Notes under the pieces: generated by a model
Seen by the model: only the letters and a program-made list of their open reading frames with translations
Told to the model about the DNA's origin: nothing
The model's database searches: none
Part shown: positions 24,210-32,498 of the stretch, in pieces
Position numbering within the stretch: position 1 is the first letter of the stretch
Layout of the letters: the number at the start of each line of letters is the position of its first letter
Translations under genes and position numbers: made by a program
Source: Patescibacteria group bacterium
Lineage (GTDB): Bacteria > Patescibacteriota > Patescibacteriia > 2-12-FULL-60-25
Assembly (NCBI GenBank): GCA_029210915.1
Contig: JARGGJ010000002.1
Coordinates: forward strand, 34,025 to 98,024
DNA: 64,000 bases
Direction: 5' to 3'

Positions 24210-24239
24210 TTTGCCCAGCTGATTTATCGGCCGGGCAAA
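24210..24239 (+). other. Hairpin between pilN and pilO
   Basis: TTTGCCC at 24210-24216 and GGGCAAA at 24233-24239 form a 7-bp stem in a 53-nt gap. No T run follows, so it may be an mRNA-processing or attenuating hairpin rather than a terminator. Confidence 0.5.
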
Positions 24240-24254
24240 GTGATAGCCTTATAC

Positions 24255-24884
24255 ATGTCCATAACAACGCAAAAAAGCCGGTCAGATCAAAATTCCGACC
24301 AAGCTCCAAAGTTCAAAAAACCTTCCAAGGTTTTTACCGAATATTACAGTTCGATAATTTTAATATTGATAACAATTTTGGTGGGTGCCGGGTACTTGGT
24401 AATTAAACCGAAAATAGATGAGTATAAAGCCATTCTCGCCAGCGCGGAATCCATAAAAGTTAATCTCGAAAATGAGCAGGTTTATCTCTCCGGATTACGC
24501 AGATCCGTTTCGGCCGCGCAATCCATATCGCCCGATGTTTTGGAAAAAGTGGACGAAGCTCTTCCCAGATCTTTTAGCATTCCCGACACTCTGGTTCTAT
24601 TGAATCGTTCGGCTGTAGCATCCGGGGTCGAAATCAAAAACATTGTTTTTAGTCCCATATCCGATACAAACAGTAAAAAGGTAAGTTTACAGAGTATGCA
24701 GTTAAGTCTAAGTATCACGGCCCCTAATTACACCACACTGAAAAAGTTTTTAAGCACACTCGAGGTAAGCTTGCGCATGATCGATATTCAAATGTTAACG
24801 GTAGCCAATTTTACGGAAGATGGCTCTGATTTTTCGCTTCAATTAAGAACATACTATTATCCGGGTGAAACAACCAAACCTTAA
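24255..24884 (+). CDS. pilO: PilO-like pilus assembly protein
   Basis: A 209-residue bitopic protein. A short polar N-terminus is followed by one membrane segment (about residues 31-52, YYSSIILILITILVGAGYLV), a coiled coil and an alpha/beta periplasmic domain (LPRSFSIPDTLVLLNRSA, VSLQSMQLSLSITAPNYTTLKKFLSTLE), typical for PilO of the alignment complex. ATG 24255 was chosen; a GTG at 24240 overlaps the hairpin just upstream. PilO pairs with PilN in the periplasm. No Shine-Dalgarno is visible. Confidence 0.85.
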   Translation: MSITTQKSRSDQNSDQAPKFKKPSKVFTEYYSSIILILITILVGAGYLVIKPKIDEYKAILASAESIKVNLENEQVYLSGLRRSVSAAQSISPDVLEKVDEALPRSFSIPDTLVLLNRSAVASGVEIKNIVFSPISDTNSKKVSLQSMQLSLSITAPNYTTLKKFLSTLEVSLRMIDIQMLTVANFTEDGSDFSLQLRTYYYPGETTKP

Positions 24885-24887
24885 TTT

Positions 24888-25286
24888 ATGAAATTTACCA
24901 AAGCACCACCAATTTTATCCCGCATTATTATGGCCATCTCCGCATTAGCTATGGTTGGTGTTGTTTTTATGTTTGTTTCCCGTGCCTTGAAACCCGTAGA
25001 TATTTTGCCTGCAACCCCCGCAAAAAAAGCCGAGGTCTTTAATTCCAAGGCTGATATCTCCAAACACCCCGCCTTTGCCGAATTGGAAGAGGATTATATG
25101 GAACCTGTACCCGATCTGCCCATAGGGCGCGAGAATCCTTTTAATACAATTGTAACTCCCGACGCATCTTCGGCCACCGAAGAGGGTATAGCCGTTCCTC
25201 GTTCCAAGCTCAAAATATCACCGGTAATTACAGCAGAAACAAACCCGGAATCTCCAACTTCAACAATTGAATCCTCCGCACTATGA
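24888..25286 (+). CDS. Small bitopic protein in the PilP position
   Basis: A 132-residue protein with one N-terminal membrane segment (about residues 9-30, IIMAISALAMVGVVFMFV) and a polar, probably unfolded outer part. The motif PIGRENPFNTIV resembles the GRxxPF motif found in PilP-type proteins, which link PilNO to the outer parts of the machine. It overlaps pilB by 4 nt (25283-25286, ATGA), so translation is coupled. The PilP role is inferred from position and the short motif; the C-terminal beta-domain of PilP is missing. Confidence 0.7.
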   Translation: MKFTKAPPILSRIIMAISALAMVGVVFMFVSRALKPVDILPATPAKKAEVFNSKADISKHPAFAELEEDYMEPVPDLPIGRENPFNTIVTPDASSATEEGIAVPRSKLKISPVITAETNPESPTSTIESSAL

Positions 25287-27073
25287 CAGATCCAATCCTC
25301 GATATATTACAAAAAAAAGGCATCATAGATGAAAAAGTCCGCGCTATAGCCGAGGATTTGGTTACGCGTGGAAAAACTTTGGAGCAAGCATTGGTGGGAG
25401 CGAAATATGTAAGTGATACCGCTTTTGCCGAGGCGCAAGCAGAGGCTTACGGAGTACCTTTTTTAGATGTTTCGGATGCGGAATTAAACCCGGATGTTGT
25501 AAACATGGTTCCCAAGCAAACGTTAACCGCGTTTAAAATGGTTCCACTTTCATTTAAAGATAACAAACTGACAGTTCTTTTACGCAACCCCCAGGATTAC
25601 CGTGCCGTAGAATCTTTAGAGTTTTTAGCCGGCGAGAAAGATTGGGATTTGCAAATAGCAACAGCTCCGGCATCTCAAATAAATAAATTGGTTAAAACAT
25701 TAAGCGGGCTGGAGGCCGAAATCGAAACTTCTTTGGAAGCCGCAAAAGGCAAATACGAAAAAGAAAAAGAAGAATCAGCGCCCGAGGGTAATATTGAGGA
25801 CATAATAAAAGGCGCGCCGGTTTCCAGGATGCTCTCTGTTATTATGCGCCATGCCGTAGATGGGGGAGCCTCCGATATTCATATAGAACCCGTGGGCAAT
25901 GAATCAAGAATTCGCTATCGTATCGACGGCGTTCTTCGAACAACACTAACCTTGCCCATCTACGTACATCCTGCGCTTGTTTCGCGCGTAAAAGTTTTGG
26001 CCAATCTTAAAATAGATGAAACCCGCATACCGCAAGACGGCCGTATTACTCAAGAAATAAACAATAAAAAAATCGATTTCCGTATCTCCACACTACCCGT
26101 TGTTGAACATGAAAAGGTGGTTATGCGTATTTTGGACACAACAGCCGGTGCTCCAACTTTAGAGCGCTTGGGTTTCCGCAAAGAATACATTGCCATAATG
26201 AAAGAAGAGATTAAACAACCTCATGGCCTCTTTCTTATCACCGGCCCAACCGGCTCCGGTAAATCAACCACTCTTTTTTCCGCGCTAAACTTGCTAAATT
26301 CCGACGGTGTTAATATCTCTACCCTGGAGGATCCGGTCGAGTATTATATTGAAGGAGTTAATCAATCCCAAGTTCGCCCCGAGATAGGCTACACTTTTGC
26401 GGCCGGTTTACGCTCTCTTTTGCGCCAAGATCCAAATGTGGTGATGGTTGGTGAAATCCGCGACAGAGAAACCGCCGAATTGGCCATACACGCCTCACTC
26501 ACAGGCCACCTTATCTTTTCAACTCTGCATACCAATGATGTTTACGGTTTAGTACCCCGCTTGCTCGATATGGGCTTAGAGCCGTTCTTGCTTGCCGCAA
26601 CAATGAACCTTGGAGTTGCTCAGCGCTTGGCTCGCAAGATTTGCGATTTTTGCAAAGAGGAAGAAGAGATCCCCGAAATAACCCGCAAACAACTTATGGA
26701 TGTACTGCAAACCATCCCTAAAAAATATCTCACAGATGTTGATATTACAAAAAAGATTACCTTCTATCACGGCAAAGGCTGCCCCAAATGCGGAGGCATA
26801 GGTTATAGCGGGCGCACCGCAGTTGCAGAACTGTTTCAATTCTCCGATAAAGCCAAAAGGCTTGTTGAAAGTGGTTTCTCCAGAGAGGAATTTCAAAAAG
26901 AGTTTGATAAACAAGAAATGATTACCCTTTATCAAGATCTAACTCTTAAAGCCGCCGAGGGTTTGACAACTGTTGAAGAAGTGATGCGCTTAGCCCAAGA
27001 TACATCCGACACAGATGACGAACTGGAAAAACCACCGGAGCCCAATTTGCCGGAGGTTAAAAAGAAAATTTAA
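25283..27073 (+). CDS. pilB: Pilus assembly ATPase PilB (GspE family)
   Basis: A 596-residue hexameric secretion ATPase that drives pilus polymerisation from the cytoplasm. An N-terminal MshEN-like domain (DILQKKGIIDEKVRAIAED, GVPFLDVSDAELNPDVV) precedes the core. The core has Walker A GPTGSGKSTT, Asp box TLEDPVEYY, Walker B VVMVGEIRDRETAELA and His box ASLTGHLIFSTLHTND. CDFCKEEE and CPKCGGIGY are the four zinc cysteines. The final 20 residues are a Pro/Glu-rich tail. All catalytic features are intact. Confidence 0.96.
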   Translation: MTDPILDILQKKGIIDEKVRAIAEDLVTRGKTLEQALVGAKYVSDTAFAEAQAEAYGVPFLDVSDAELNPDVVNMVPKQTLTAFKMVPLSFKDNKLTVLLRNPQDYRAVESLEFLAGEKDWDLQIATAPASQINKLVKTLSGLEAEIETSLEAAKGKYEKEKEESAPEGNIEDIIKGAPVSRMLSVIMRHAVDGGASDIHIEPVGNESRIRYRIDGVLRTTLTLPIYVHPALVSRVKVLANLKIDETRIPQDGRITQEINNKKIDFRISTLPVVEHEKVVMRILDTTAGAPTLERLGFRKEYIAIMKEEIKQPHGLFLITGPTGSGKSTTLFSALNLLNSDGVNISTLEDPVEYYIEGVNQSQVRPEIGYTFAAGLRSLLRQDPNVVMVGEIRDRETAELAIHASLTGHLIFSTLHTNDVYGLVPRLLDMGLEPFLLAATMNLGVAQRLARKICDFCKEEEEIPEITRKQLMDVLQTIPKKYLTDVDITKKITFYHGKGCPKCGGIGYSGRTAVAELFQFSDKAKRLVESGFSREEFQKEFDKQEMITLYQDLTLKAAEGLTTVEEVMRLAQDTSDTDDELEKPPEPNLPEVKKKI

Positions 27074-27076
27074 TAA

Positions 27077-27235
27077 ATACAACCAAATATGACCAAATAT
27101 AACCAAATAAGACCAAACGATATTAAGTGTTAATTGTGTGATTTGTAATTTCTTATTTTATTTTTTTGATTTGTTTGGAAATGTAAGGATTAGTTATTGA
27201 TTATTTATTGGATATTGGAATTTGGTTATTGATTA
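27077..27235. repeat. ACCAAATATAACC words and family H half before the receiver gene
   Basis: 27081-27118 repeats AACCAAATATGACC AAATATAACC; 27197-27232 (TTGATTATTTATTGG, TTTGGTTATTGA) matches the right half of family H at 19783 and 60245. The spacer breaks the otherwise tight pilB-pilC arrangement. Confidence 0.65.
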
Positions 27236-27245
27236 TTTCAAGTTT

Positions 27246-27617
27246 ATGGAAAAGCAAAAAATTTTATTTATCGAAGACGATGCCTTTTTAGCGCGTATAT
27301 ACTCGAAAGCCATAGAAGATGCCTCCTACGAAGCAATTTTGGCGGGTACCGGCGAGGAGGGGTTAAAACTGGCCGAGCGAGAAAAACCCTCGCTTATACT
27401 TTTGGATATTCTATTACCGCACATGGATGGCTTCGAAGTCTTGGAGAAGCTTAAGTCGGACACCGCTCTTGGTTCAATACCCGTATTGGTAATCACAAAT
27501 ATGGGAGGTCGCGAAGATGTAGAGCGGGCGAACGGCTTGGGTGCCGCAGGATACCTCATCAAAGCACACACACTGCCTAAAGATGTTGTAAGAAAAATCC
27601 AATCAATACTAGTGTAA
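27246..27617 (+). CDS. Single-domain response regulator (receiver)
   Basis: A 123-residue CheY-like receiver with no output domain. Acidic pocket Glu10-Asp11-Asp12, phospho-acceptor Asp54 (LILLDILLPHMDG), Thr84 (VLVITNMGG) and Lys106 (YLIKAHT) are all in place. ATG 27246 starts the domain exactly. It lies between pilB and pilC and ends 3 nt before pilC, so it is part of the pilus operon. A PilG/PilH-like job in setting motor activity is a reasonable inference. No histidine kinase is in the window. Confidence 0.9.
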   Translation: MEKQKILFIEDDAFLARIYSKAIEDASYEAILAGTGEEGLKLAEREKPSLILLDILLPHMDGFEVLEKLKSDTALGSIPVLVITNMGGREDVERANGLGAAGYLIKAHTLPKDVVRKIQSILV

Positions 27618-27619
27618 CT

Positions 27620-28831
27620 ATGCCAACATTTCGCTATCAAGTACGAATTCCCGATGGTCGGATACAATCCGGTATTGTTGAAGCTGAAGATAATGATAGC
27701 GCCATAGAAGCTTTAGAGGAACGCCAATACGAGGTGCTTTCTATCGAGCCTTATGCCGGCATAAGTAAAGGTGCTGATTCTTTTTTGCGTTTTTTAAACA
27801 AAGTTAAAAACAAAGAACTCGTTGCAACCATACGTATGCTCGCGGTTATGGTTTCCGCCTCCGTGCCAATCGTGGATTCGGTTCGCAATATTGTGCACCA
27901 AACCAAAAACCCTCGATTAAAAGAGATTATGGCCGATATCGCCAACGAAATCGAGGGCGGTGCCAAATTATCGGATGCAATGGAACGTTATCCGAATATT
28001 TTTTCCGGATTTTTTACCAACATGATCCGCTCGGGTGAAACAACCGGCCAGTTATCCGAAGTTTTAAATTATCTCGCCGATCAACAAGAAAAAGATTTTG
28101 ACATAAAAAGTAAGCTTCGCGGTGCTTTAATGTACCCGGCATTCATAATCGCCGGTATGTTTGTTGCCGGTTTTGTTATGATGGTTTACGTGGTTCCCAA
28201 ACTCACTCAAGTTATTATAGAGGCGGGAGCGGAGTTACCTCTTTCCACACGAATTCTTATCGGCTTTTCAAGCATCTTGGTAAATTTTTGGTGGGTGCTT
28301 ATTTTGGGAGCCATTATAATTGGTATTTTTATGTGGGCTTGGTTAAAAACAGAGGAGGGGAGATACAATTTTGATAAAATAAAATTGAATATTCCAATTT
28401 TTGGTGGTTTATTGCGCGATATTTACATAGTTCGTTTTTGCCAATCCATGTACACTCTTATGAAGGGCGGGCAAACTTTGGTGCAAGGGCTTGAAGTGGC
28501 CGCATCGGTTATTGGCAACGAAGTTTGGAAACGTATGATAATGGATACTATTATAGCTGTAAACGATGGTGAATCTATAGTATCGGTTATGCAAAACAGC
28601 CGTTATGTACCGCAAATGGCAGTGCAGATGATGGCCGTTGGTGAGGATACCGGCCAACTTACCGATATTTTAAAACGCATCAGCGATTTTTATTCTCGCA
28701 GTGTTGATAACGCATCAGCCACAATACTTACTTTAATTGAACCTATAGTTATTGTTACCCTTGGCTTAGGTGTTGGCCTCATGGTCTCTGCAATTATGAT
28801 CCCGCTCTACAATATCTCTGGCGGTGTCTAA
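27620..28831 (+). CDS. pilC: Inner-membrane platform protein PilC (GspF family)
   Basis: A 403-residue polytopic protein that links the ATPase to the growing pilus. The N-terminal RYQVRIPDGRIQSGIVEAED matches the GspF start, and two GspF domains follow: residues about 75-195 (LAVMVSASVPIVDSV, YPNIFSGFFTNMIRSGETTGQL) and about 275-395 (RFCQSMYTLMKGGQTLVQGLEVA, YVPQMAVQMMAVGEDTGQL), each ahead of hydrophobic helices. Length and order are normal. It begins 3 nt after the receiver gene. Confidence 0.95.
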   Translation: MPTFRYQVRIPDGRIQSGIVEAEDNDSAIEALEERQYEVLSIEPYAGISKGADSFLRFLNKVKNKELVATIRMLAVMVSASVPIVDSVRNIVHQTKNPRLKEIMADIANEIEGGAKLSDAMERYPNIFSGFFTNMIRSGETTGQLSEVLNYLADQQEKDFDIKSKLRGALMYPAFIIAGMFVAGFVMMVYVVPKLTQVIIEAGAELPLSTRILIGFSSILVNFWWVLILGAIIIGIFMWAWLKTEEGRYNFDKIKLNIPIFGGLLRDIYIVRFCQSMYTLMKGGQTLVQGLEVAASVIGNEVWKRMIMDTIIAVNDGESIVSVMQNSRYVPQMAVQMMAVGEDTGQLTDILKRISDFYSRSVDNASATILTLIEPIVIVTLGLGVGLMVSAIMIPLYNISGGV

Positions 28832-28837
28832 ACAATT

Positions 28838-28930
28838 ACCAATTAACAATTAATCCGAATTTTTTTATATGATTAAAATTGTGGGGCGATACAGTCATTG
28901 TTAATTAGTAATTCGCAATTGTTAATTAAA
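28838..28930. repeat. AATTAACAATTAATC hairpin
   Basis: CAATTACCAATTAACAATTAATCC on the left (in two words) faces TTGTTAATTAGTAATTCGC and AATTGTTAATTAAATG on the right, ending just before the pilin promoter. Confidence 0.65.
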
Positions 28931-28941
28931 TGTGCTATACT
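28931..28941 (+). promoter_or_regulatory. Extended -10 promoter of the major pilin
   Basis: TGTGCTATACT, an extended -10 (TGNTATACT-type). The leader is about 60 nt and U-rich, longer than for most core genes here, which suits a highly expressed pilin. Confidence 0.5.
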
Positions 28942-29008
28942 TATACACATATTTCATTTATTCACTCTTTCATTTTTTTTCATTCTTTAATCTTAAGTTA
29001 AAGATCCC

Positions 29009-29527
29009 ATGCTTATGAAAAACCAAAAAGGTTTTACTCTAATCGAACTCTTGGTGGTTATAGCCATCATTGGTATTTTAGCCACCTTGGCTGTTGTTGC
29101 CTTTGGCAGCGCCCAAGAAAAAGCCCGCGATTCCAAACGCGTAGCAGATACCCGAGCTGTTGTTGCAGCATTCGCCGCAGCTAATACCGAAAATCTTTAT
29201 ATTTGTAATGGACCATGTACAGCTGCTGCTACGGCTATTAACGCACCTCTCGCAGTTAGTTCTGTTCATATTTGTTCGGCTACTTGTGGTACGGCAGGAA
29301 CAGACAAAACCAACGAATTTATCAATCTTTCTTTAACGAAGGATCCAAGCAATGTCGCAACATTGTGCACAGCGGCTTCAGCCGCAGAATGTGATTACGC
29401 TATCGCACCAAATACAATCGCAAATGCTGTTGTAGATGACTTTAAAATTTTCTTCTTTACCGAAGGAGATGTGCAAGGCCTTGGTGGAGGTCCACACACA
29501 TCCGTCCAAACAGGCATCATCAACTAA
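29009..29527 (+). CDS. Type IV pilin (probable major subunit)
   Basis: A 172-residue prepilin. The leader MLMKNQKG is cut by PilD before Phe in [19 protein letters not shown], the textbook class III signal with Glu5. The helix continues to about residue 55 ([18 protein letters not shown]). The head has two Cys pairs ([21 protein letters not shown]) and a third ([12 protein letters not shown]). A second ATG at 29015 would give the same mature protein. Its own promoter and a strong terminator suggest high, separate expression. Confidence 0.93.
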   Translation: MLMKNQKGFTLIELLVVIAIIGILATLAVVAFGSAQEKARDSKRVADTRAVVAAFAAANTENLYICNGPCTAAATAINAPLAVSSVHICSATCGTAGTDKTNEFINLSLTKDPSNVATLCTAASAAECDYAIAPNTIANAVVDDFKIFFFTEGDVQGLGGGPHTSVQTGIIN

Positions 29528-29545
29528 TTACAAAAACTCAATTAC

Positions 29546-29572
29546 AAAATCCCCGGCATGTCCGGGGATTTT
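29546..29572 (+). terminator. Terminator of the pilin gene
   Basis: AAAATCCCCGG-loop-CCGGGGATTTT, a long stem flanked by A and T runs. Confidence 0.88.
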
Positions 29573-29573
29573 A

Positions 29574-29806
29574 GTTTGGGAAAACTCATCCACCAACCCC
29601 CCATCTTTCCTGAAATACTCCAGGACTACCTTGCTTAAAGTGAGCAAAGCGCTGAACTTGTTTCAGTGAGAGAGGGGCAGGGGTGAGTTAAGGTCGTTAG
29701 ACGTTAGACGTGCGATGTAGGACGTAGGACGAGCTACGTAGGACGAGCGACCCTCCTTCGCTGAAGCTATGGTGGACCAGCGTAGGACGCTATGATGTTG
29801 GTATGG
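29574..29806. repeat. Composite repeat: GAGAGGGGCAGGGG element plus GTAGGACG words (family F)
   Basis: 29574-29690 resembles 7172-7285 and shares the exact GAGAGGGGCAGGGGTGAGTT block (29670-29689). 29693-29795 has TTAGACGTTAGACGTGCG and GTAGGACGTAGGACGAGC, and GACCCTCCTTCGCTGAAG, whose reverse complement lies at 32389-32492. No gene is seen here. Confidence 0.7.
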
Positions 29807-29812
29807 TATAAT
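29807..29812 (+). promoter_or_regulatory. -10 element of the second pilin-like gene
   Basis: TATAAT ends 7 nt before ATG 29820. It overlaps the alternative upstream ATG 29811, which therefore cannot be the start if this promoter is used. Confidence 0.55.
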
Positions 29813-29819
29813 GTTTCAT

Positions 29820-30287
29820 ATGCTAAATCGACAACGTCTGCTTAAAGGGATAACCATTCCCGAGCTTTTAATTGGGGTTTTGATTATAGGTGTGGTTATT
29901 GCCATCTTCGTTTACGCTCTTGGTGTTCAGCGCACAATGGCGCGTGATTCCAAACGAGTCTCTGATATCAGCGTACTTCGCGCATCTTTGGGGCAGTATT
30001 GGCTTCAAAAAGCCACCTACCCAACAAGCGATGGCATTTACATTGGCGAGCCCGGCGGTGCCGAGCGTTTGGGTGGTAACGGTTTTACCACCGCCGAAGA
30101 TCCAACCCCGCCTATCTTGCTCGATCGTGTTCCGGTTGGTCCAAAAAGCAACGAGTATTACGCGTATCGCGGTGGGCAAGCCGGCTACAGCTTAATGTTT
30201 GCCACGGAACGCGAAACCGCCTACGGCCCGGCCGGCACATACTTTGCTCATTCTGTTGGAGTTGATACTCTGGATGAGATTAAATAA
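29820..30287 (+). CDS. Pilin-like protein (minor pilin)
   Basis: A 155-residue prepilin-type protein. The start MLNRQRLLKGITIPELLIGVL has the G-[IF]-T-[IL]-x-E pattern (Glu5 after cleavage) but with Ile and Pro in place of the usual Phe and Ile. The head domain has a GspG-like feel (YWLQKATYPTSDGIYIGEPGG, NEYYAYRGGQAGYSLMFA). ATG 29820 was chosen over ATG 29811 because the latter is inside the -10 hexamer. It is a likely minor or initiating pilin processed by PilD. Confidence 0.85.
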   Translation: MLNRQRLLKGITIPELLIGVLIIGVVIAIFVYALGVQRTMARDSKRVSDISVLRASLGQYWLQKATYPTSDGIYIGEPGGAERLGGNGFTTAEDPTPPILLDRVPVGPKSNEYYAYRGGQAGYSLMFATERETAYGPAGTYFAHSVGVDTLDEIK

Positions 30288-30294
30288 CTATTAA

Positions 30295-30370
30295 TTTCTC
30301 ACGTCGCTCGTCGCACGTCCCAATCGTTGGCTAAACGACGCAGGACGCGGGATGTAGGACGCAAGATGAT
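30295..30370. repeat. GACGTAGGACG hairpin, family F
   Basis: TCTCACGTCGCTCGTCGCACG and TCCC on the left face GACGCAGGACGCGGGATG and TAGGACGCAAGATG on the right. Confidence 0.7.
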
Positions 30371-30376
30371 AAACTA

Positions 30377-31174
30377 ATGGAATTCTTCGAAGCATTTATA
30401 GTTCTGTTTGCTACAGCCATTGTTGGTTCGCTTTTTGGTTCTTTTATAAATGTGGTTGCGATTCGAGCTCATGAAAATTCATCCATAATGGGTCGCTCGC
30501 ATTGCATGCATTGCAAAGCCAAACTCCACCCTCGCCATTTGGTGCCAATTTTTTCTTGGCTTGTTCAGCGGGGTAAATGCGCCATGTGCGGTAAGCCGAT
30601 TAGCGCTCAATATCCACTGGTAGAATTGGCCGCAGCTTTGTTAGCGGTAATCTCTGTAGCACGTTTCATGCCCGAAATGGCTTGGGGTTGGGTGGGGTTT
30701 GAGTTTTTCTTCATGCTATCCCTTTTGATATTTGTAGTAATGGATATGCGCTGGATGGAGCTTCCTCTGGAATTAATGGTTGGGGTTGGTATAGTTTTTT
30801 CCGTTTGGCACATGACACTTCAAAGCTTGGCTGGAGCCTCAACCATCAGCATCCTTTGGTCTCACGCCTCGGGCTTTGCTATCGTCGCTCTATTCTTTAT
30901 GTTCCAATACGTTGTCTCGGGTAAACGCTGGATAGGCGCCGGGGATATTTGGCTTGGCGGTGTTTTAGGTGCGGTTTTAGGCTGGCCGCTTGTTGGCATA
31001 GCAATATATTTTTCGTATATATTTGGCGGGGGAATAGCATTGTTATTATTGCTGTCAAAAAAAATAAAGCCCGGCATGCGCATTCCGTTTGCTCCGGCCT
31101 TAATATCGGGTACACTGGCCGCACTTTGGTGGGGCCCGGGTGTGCTTGCTTGGATTTCTCATGCGATTTCATAA
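30377..31174 (+). CDS. pilD: Prepilin peptidase PilD
   Basis: A 265-residue polytopic aspartic protease that cuts the prepilin leader and N-methylates the new N-terminus. The N-terminal loop has CMHC...CAMC, the zinc cysteines. Catalytic Asp residues are in VVMDMRWMELP and IGAGDIWLGG (the GxGD motif). About eight membrane segments are visible. Its substrates are the pilins and pseudopilins on both sides. The start of the next gene overlaps its 3' end by 14 nt. Confidence 0.95.
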   Translation: MEFFEAFIVLFATAIVGSLFGSFINVVAIRAHENSSIMGRSHCMHCKAKLHPRHLVPIFSWLVQRGKCAMCGKPISAQYPLVELAAALLAVISVARFMPEMAWGWVGFEFFFMLSLLIFVVMDMRWMELPLELMVGVGIVFSVWHMTLQSLAGASTISILWSHASGFAIVALFFMFQYVVSGKRWIGAGDIWLGGVLGAVLGWPLVGIAIYFSYIFGGGIALLLLLSKKIKPGMRIPFAPALISGTLAALWWGPGVLAWISHAIS

Positions 31175-31796
31175 ATCAAACGGTTTCACCATAATAGAAT
31201 TATTGATCGGTTTATCAATCGTTGTTTTGCTTGCCACAATCACCATCTTTCAACTTGGCAGTTCACGCGAAACCGGTGAATTGCGTACCGCCGCCCGCCA
31301 GCTAACCGCGGATATAAGGGCAATGCAAGCCCGCGCTTTATCCGCAAAAAACATAAAAATTTGCGACACGGGTACCAACTTGGCTGTTTGCGAATCCAGC
31401 CAGGTTGCTTGCGGAGTTAACCCCTGTACTGATGGTATTCCTGCCGCCTACGGCCTCCATCTGGAAACTAGCACATCAACATATGTGCTGTTTGCCGATA
31501 TAAATCCCGAGGCCTCGATAGATTATCATTACACGGATGCGGGCGAGGCATATCAAATACGTAGTTTAATGCCTCTTTTTGGAAAGGATGTTGTTATAGA
31601 TCAAATAATGTCGTCAACAACCTCGGTAACTTTTGCTGATATCGCGTTTATGCGTCAAAATGGAACTGCCAGAATCTACGACATAACCACACCTCCCGAA
31701 TCGGCTCTTTTGCGAATCCGGATTCGCCACCTAAAATCAAACGATACAATAGAAATCGAGATAAACCGCATAACAGGTCGAATATCCACGCTATGA
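31161..31796 (+). CDS. Pseudopilin (GspH/FimT-like)
   Basis: A 211-residue prepilin-type protein: MRFHKSNG is the leader and FTIIELLIGLSIVVLLATI the methylation helix. The helix runs into TGELRTAARQLTADIRAMQARALSAKN, the pattern of GspH/FimT-type minor pilins. ATG 31161 overlaps the end of pilD by 14 nt, and the stop overlaps the next start (31793-31796, ATGA). The series of overlaps shows one transcript for pilD and the pseudopilins. Confidence 0.88.
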   Translation: MRFHKSNGFTIIELLIGLSIVVLLATITIFQLGSSRETGELRTAARQLTADIRAMQARALSAKNIKICDTGTNLAVCESSQVACGVNPCTDGIPAAYGLHLETSTSTYVLFADINPEASIDYHYTDAGEAYQIRSLMPLFGKDVVIDQIMSSTTSVTFADIAFMRQNGTARIYDITTPPESALLRIRIRHLKSNDTIEIEINRITGRISTL

Positions 31797-32377
31797 GGAT
31801 GCATTTTAAACAAGGTCAAACCATAATGGAGATGTTAATCGTCTTTTTTATCATTTCCTTGGGTTTGTATGGCGCGGTAACCCTGGTTTTTTCCAATGTG
31901 GTTTTACAAGAGCAAGATGCGGATCATATCACGGCCATGAACCTGGCTCGCGAGGCTTTAGAGATTACCCAAAACATCCGCGATACAAATTGGCTAACCA
32001 ACGTGGATTTTGATACCGGTTTAGGTACGGATACGGGTACAGACTGCACAGCTGTACCAAACTGGGAGGGCACATCGTTTCCCGCTTTTGATTTTTCGGT
32101 TGATGCCATTTCGAGCGCCGGAATAAATAAAAATCCCGCCGGCATGTTCACAAATCAAAGCGGTACCTCCACCGCTTTTGCAAGATTGGTTACCTTTGCC
32201 CCAATTTGCGCCGATCCCGCGGATCGTTCTTTAACCCAGGTACCCGCCGGATGCGCATGCGCAGGCGGTACTTACACGGAAAAAATAGGCATTCGCGCAA
32301 AAGCCGATATATCTTGGTTACGCAAAGGCAAAACCCATTCCCTAACCATTTACACAGATCTGTATGATTGGAGATAA
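31793..32377 (+). CDS. Pseudopilin (GspI/PilV-like)
   Basis: A 194-residue protein starting MRMHFKQGQTIMEMLIVFFII. Gln-Thr-Ile-Met-Glu keeps Glu5 but the residue after the Gly is Gln rather than Phe, a permitted though uncommon variant. It starts within the stop of the previous gene. The head domain is Cys-poor until CADPADR and CACAGG. Placement after the GspH-like protein matches the minor-pilin order fimT-pilV-pilW-pilX. Confidence 0.82.
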   Translation: MRMHFKQGQTIMEMLIVFFIISLGLYGAVTLVFSNVVLQEQDADHITAMNLAREALEITQNIRDTNWLTNVDFDTGLGTDTGTDCTAVPNWEGTSFPAFDFSVDAISSAGINKNPAGMFTNQSGTSTAFARLVTFAPICADPADRSLTQVPAGCACAGGTYTEKIGIRAKADISWLRKGKTHSLTIYTDLYDWR

Positions 32378-32387
32378 CCAAATACAC

Positions 32388-32492
32388 CAACGTCCCACGT
32401 CCTACGTCCCACGCCTGCCCGTCGAAGCTTCAGCGAAGGAGGGTCCTACGTCAAAACAACGCGGGACGAATAGGACGTGCGACGTGCGACGA
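32388..32492. repeat. GTCCCACGTCC hairpin, family F, between pseudopilin genes
   Basis: AACGTCCCACGTCCTACGTCC and CACG on the left, CGGGACGAATAGGACG and TGCGACGTGCGACG on the right. Its centre has CTTCAGCGAAGGAGGGTC, the reverse complement of 29750-29767. The spacer splits an otherwise overlapping gene string. Confidence 0.75.
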
Positions 32493-32498
32493 TTGACC

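Noticed and set aside
25284..31796. UGA recoded as glycine (genetic code 25)
   Set aside because: TGA is the natural stop of the PilP-position gene and of the GspH-like pseudopilin, and no internal TGA is needed in any recognised gene.
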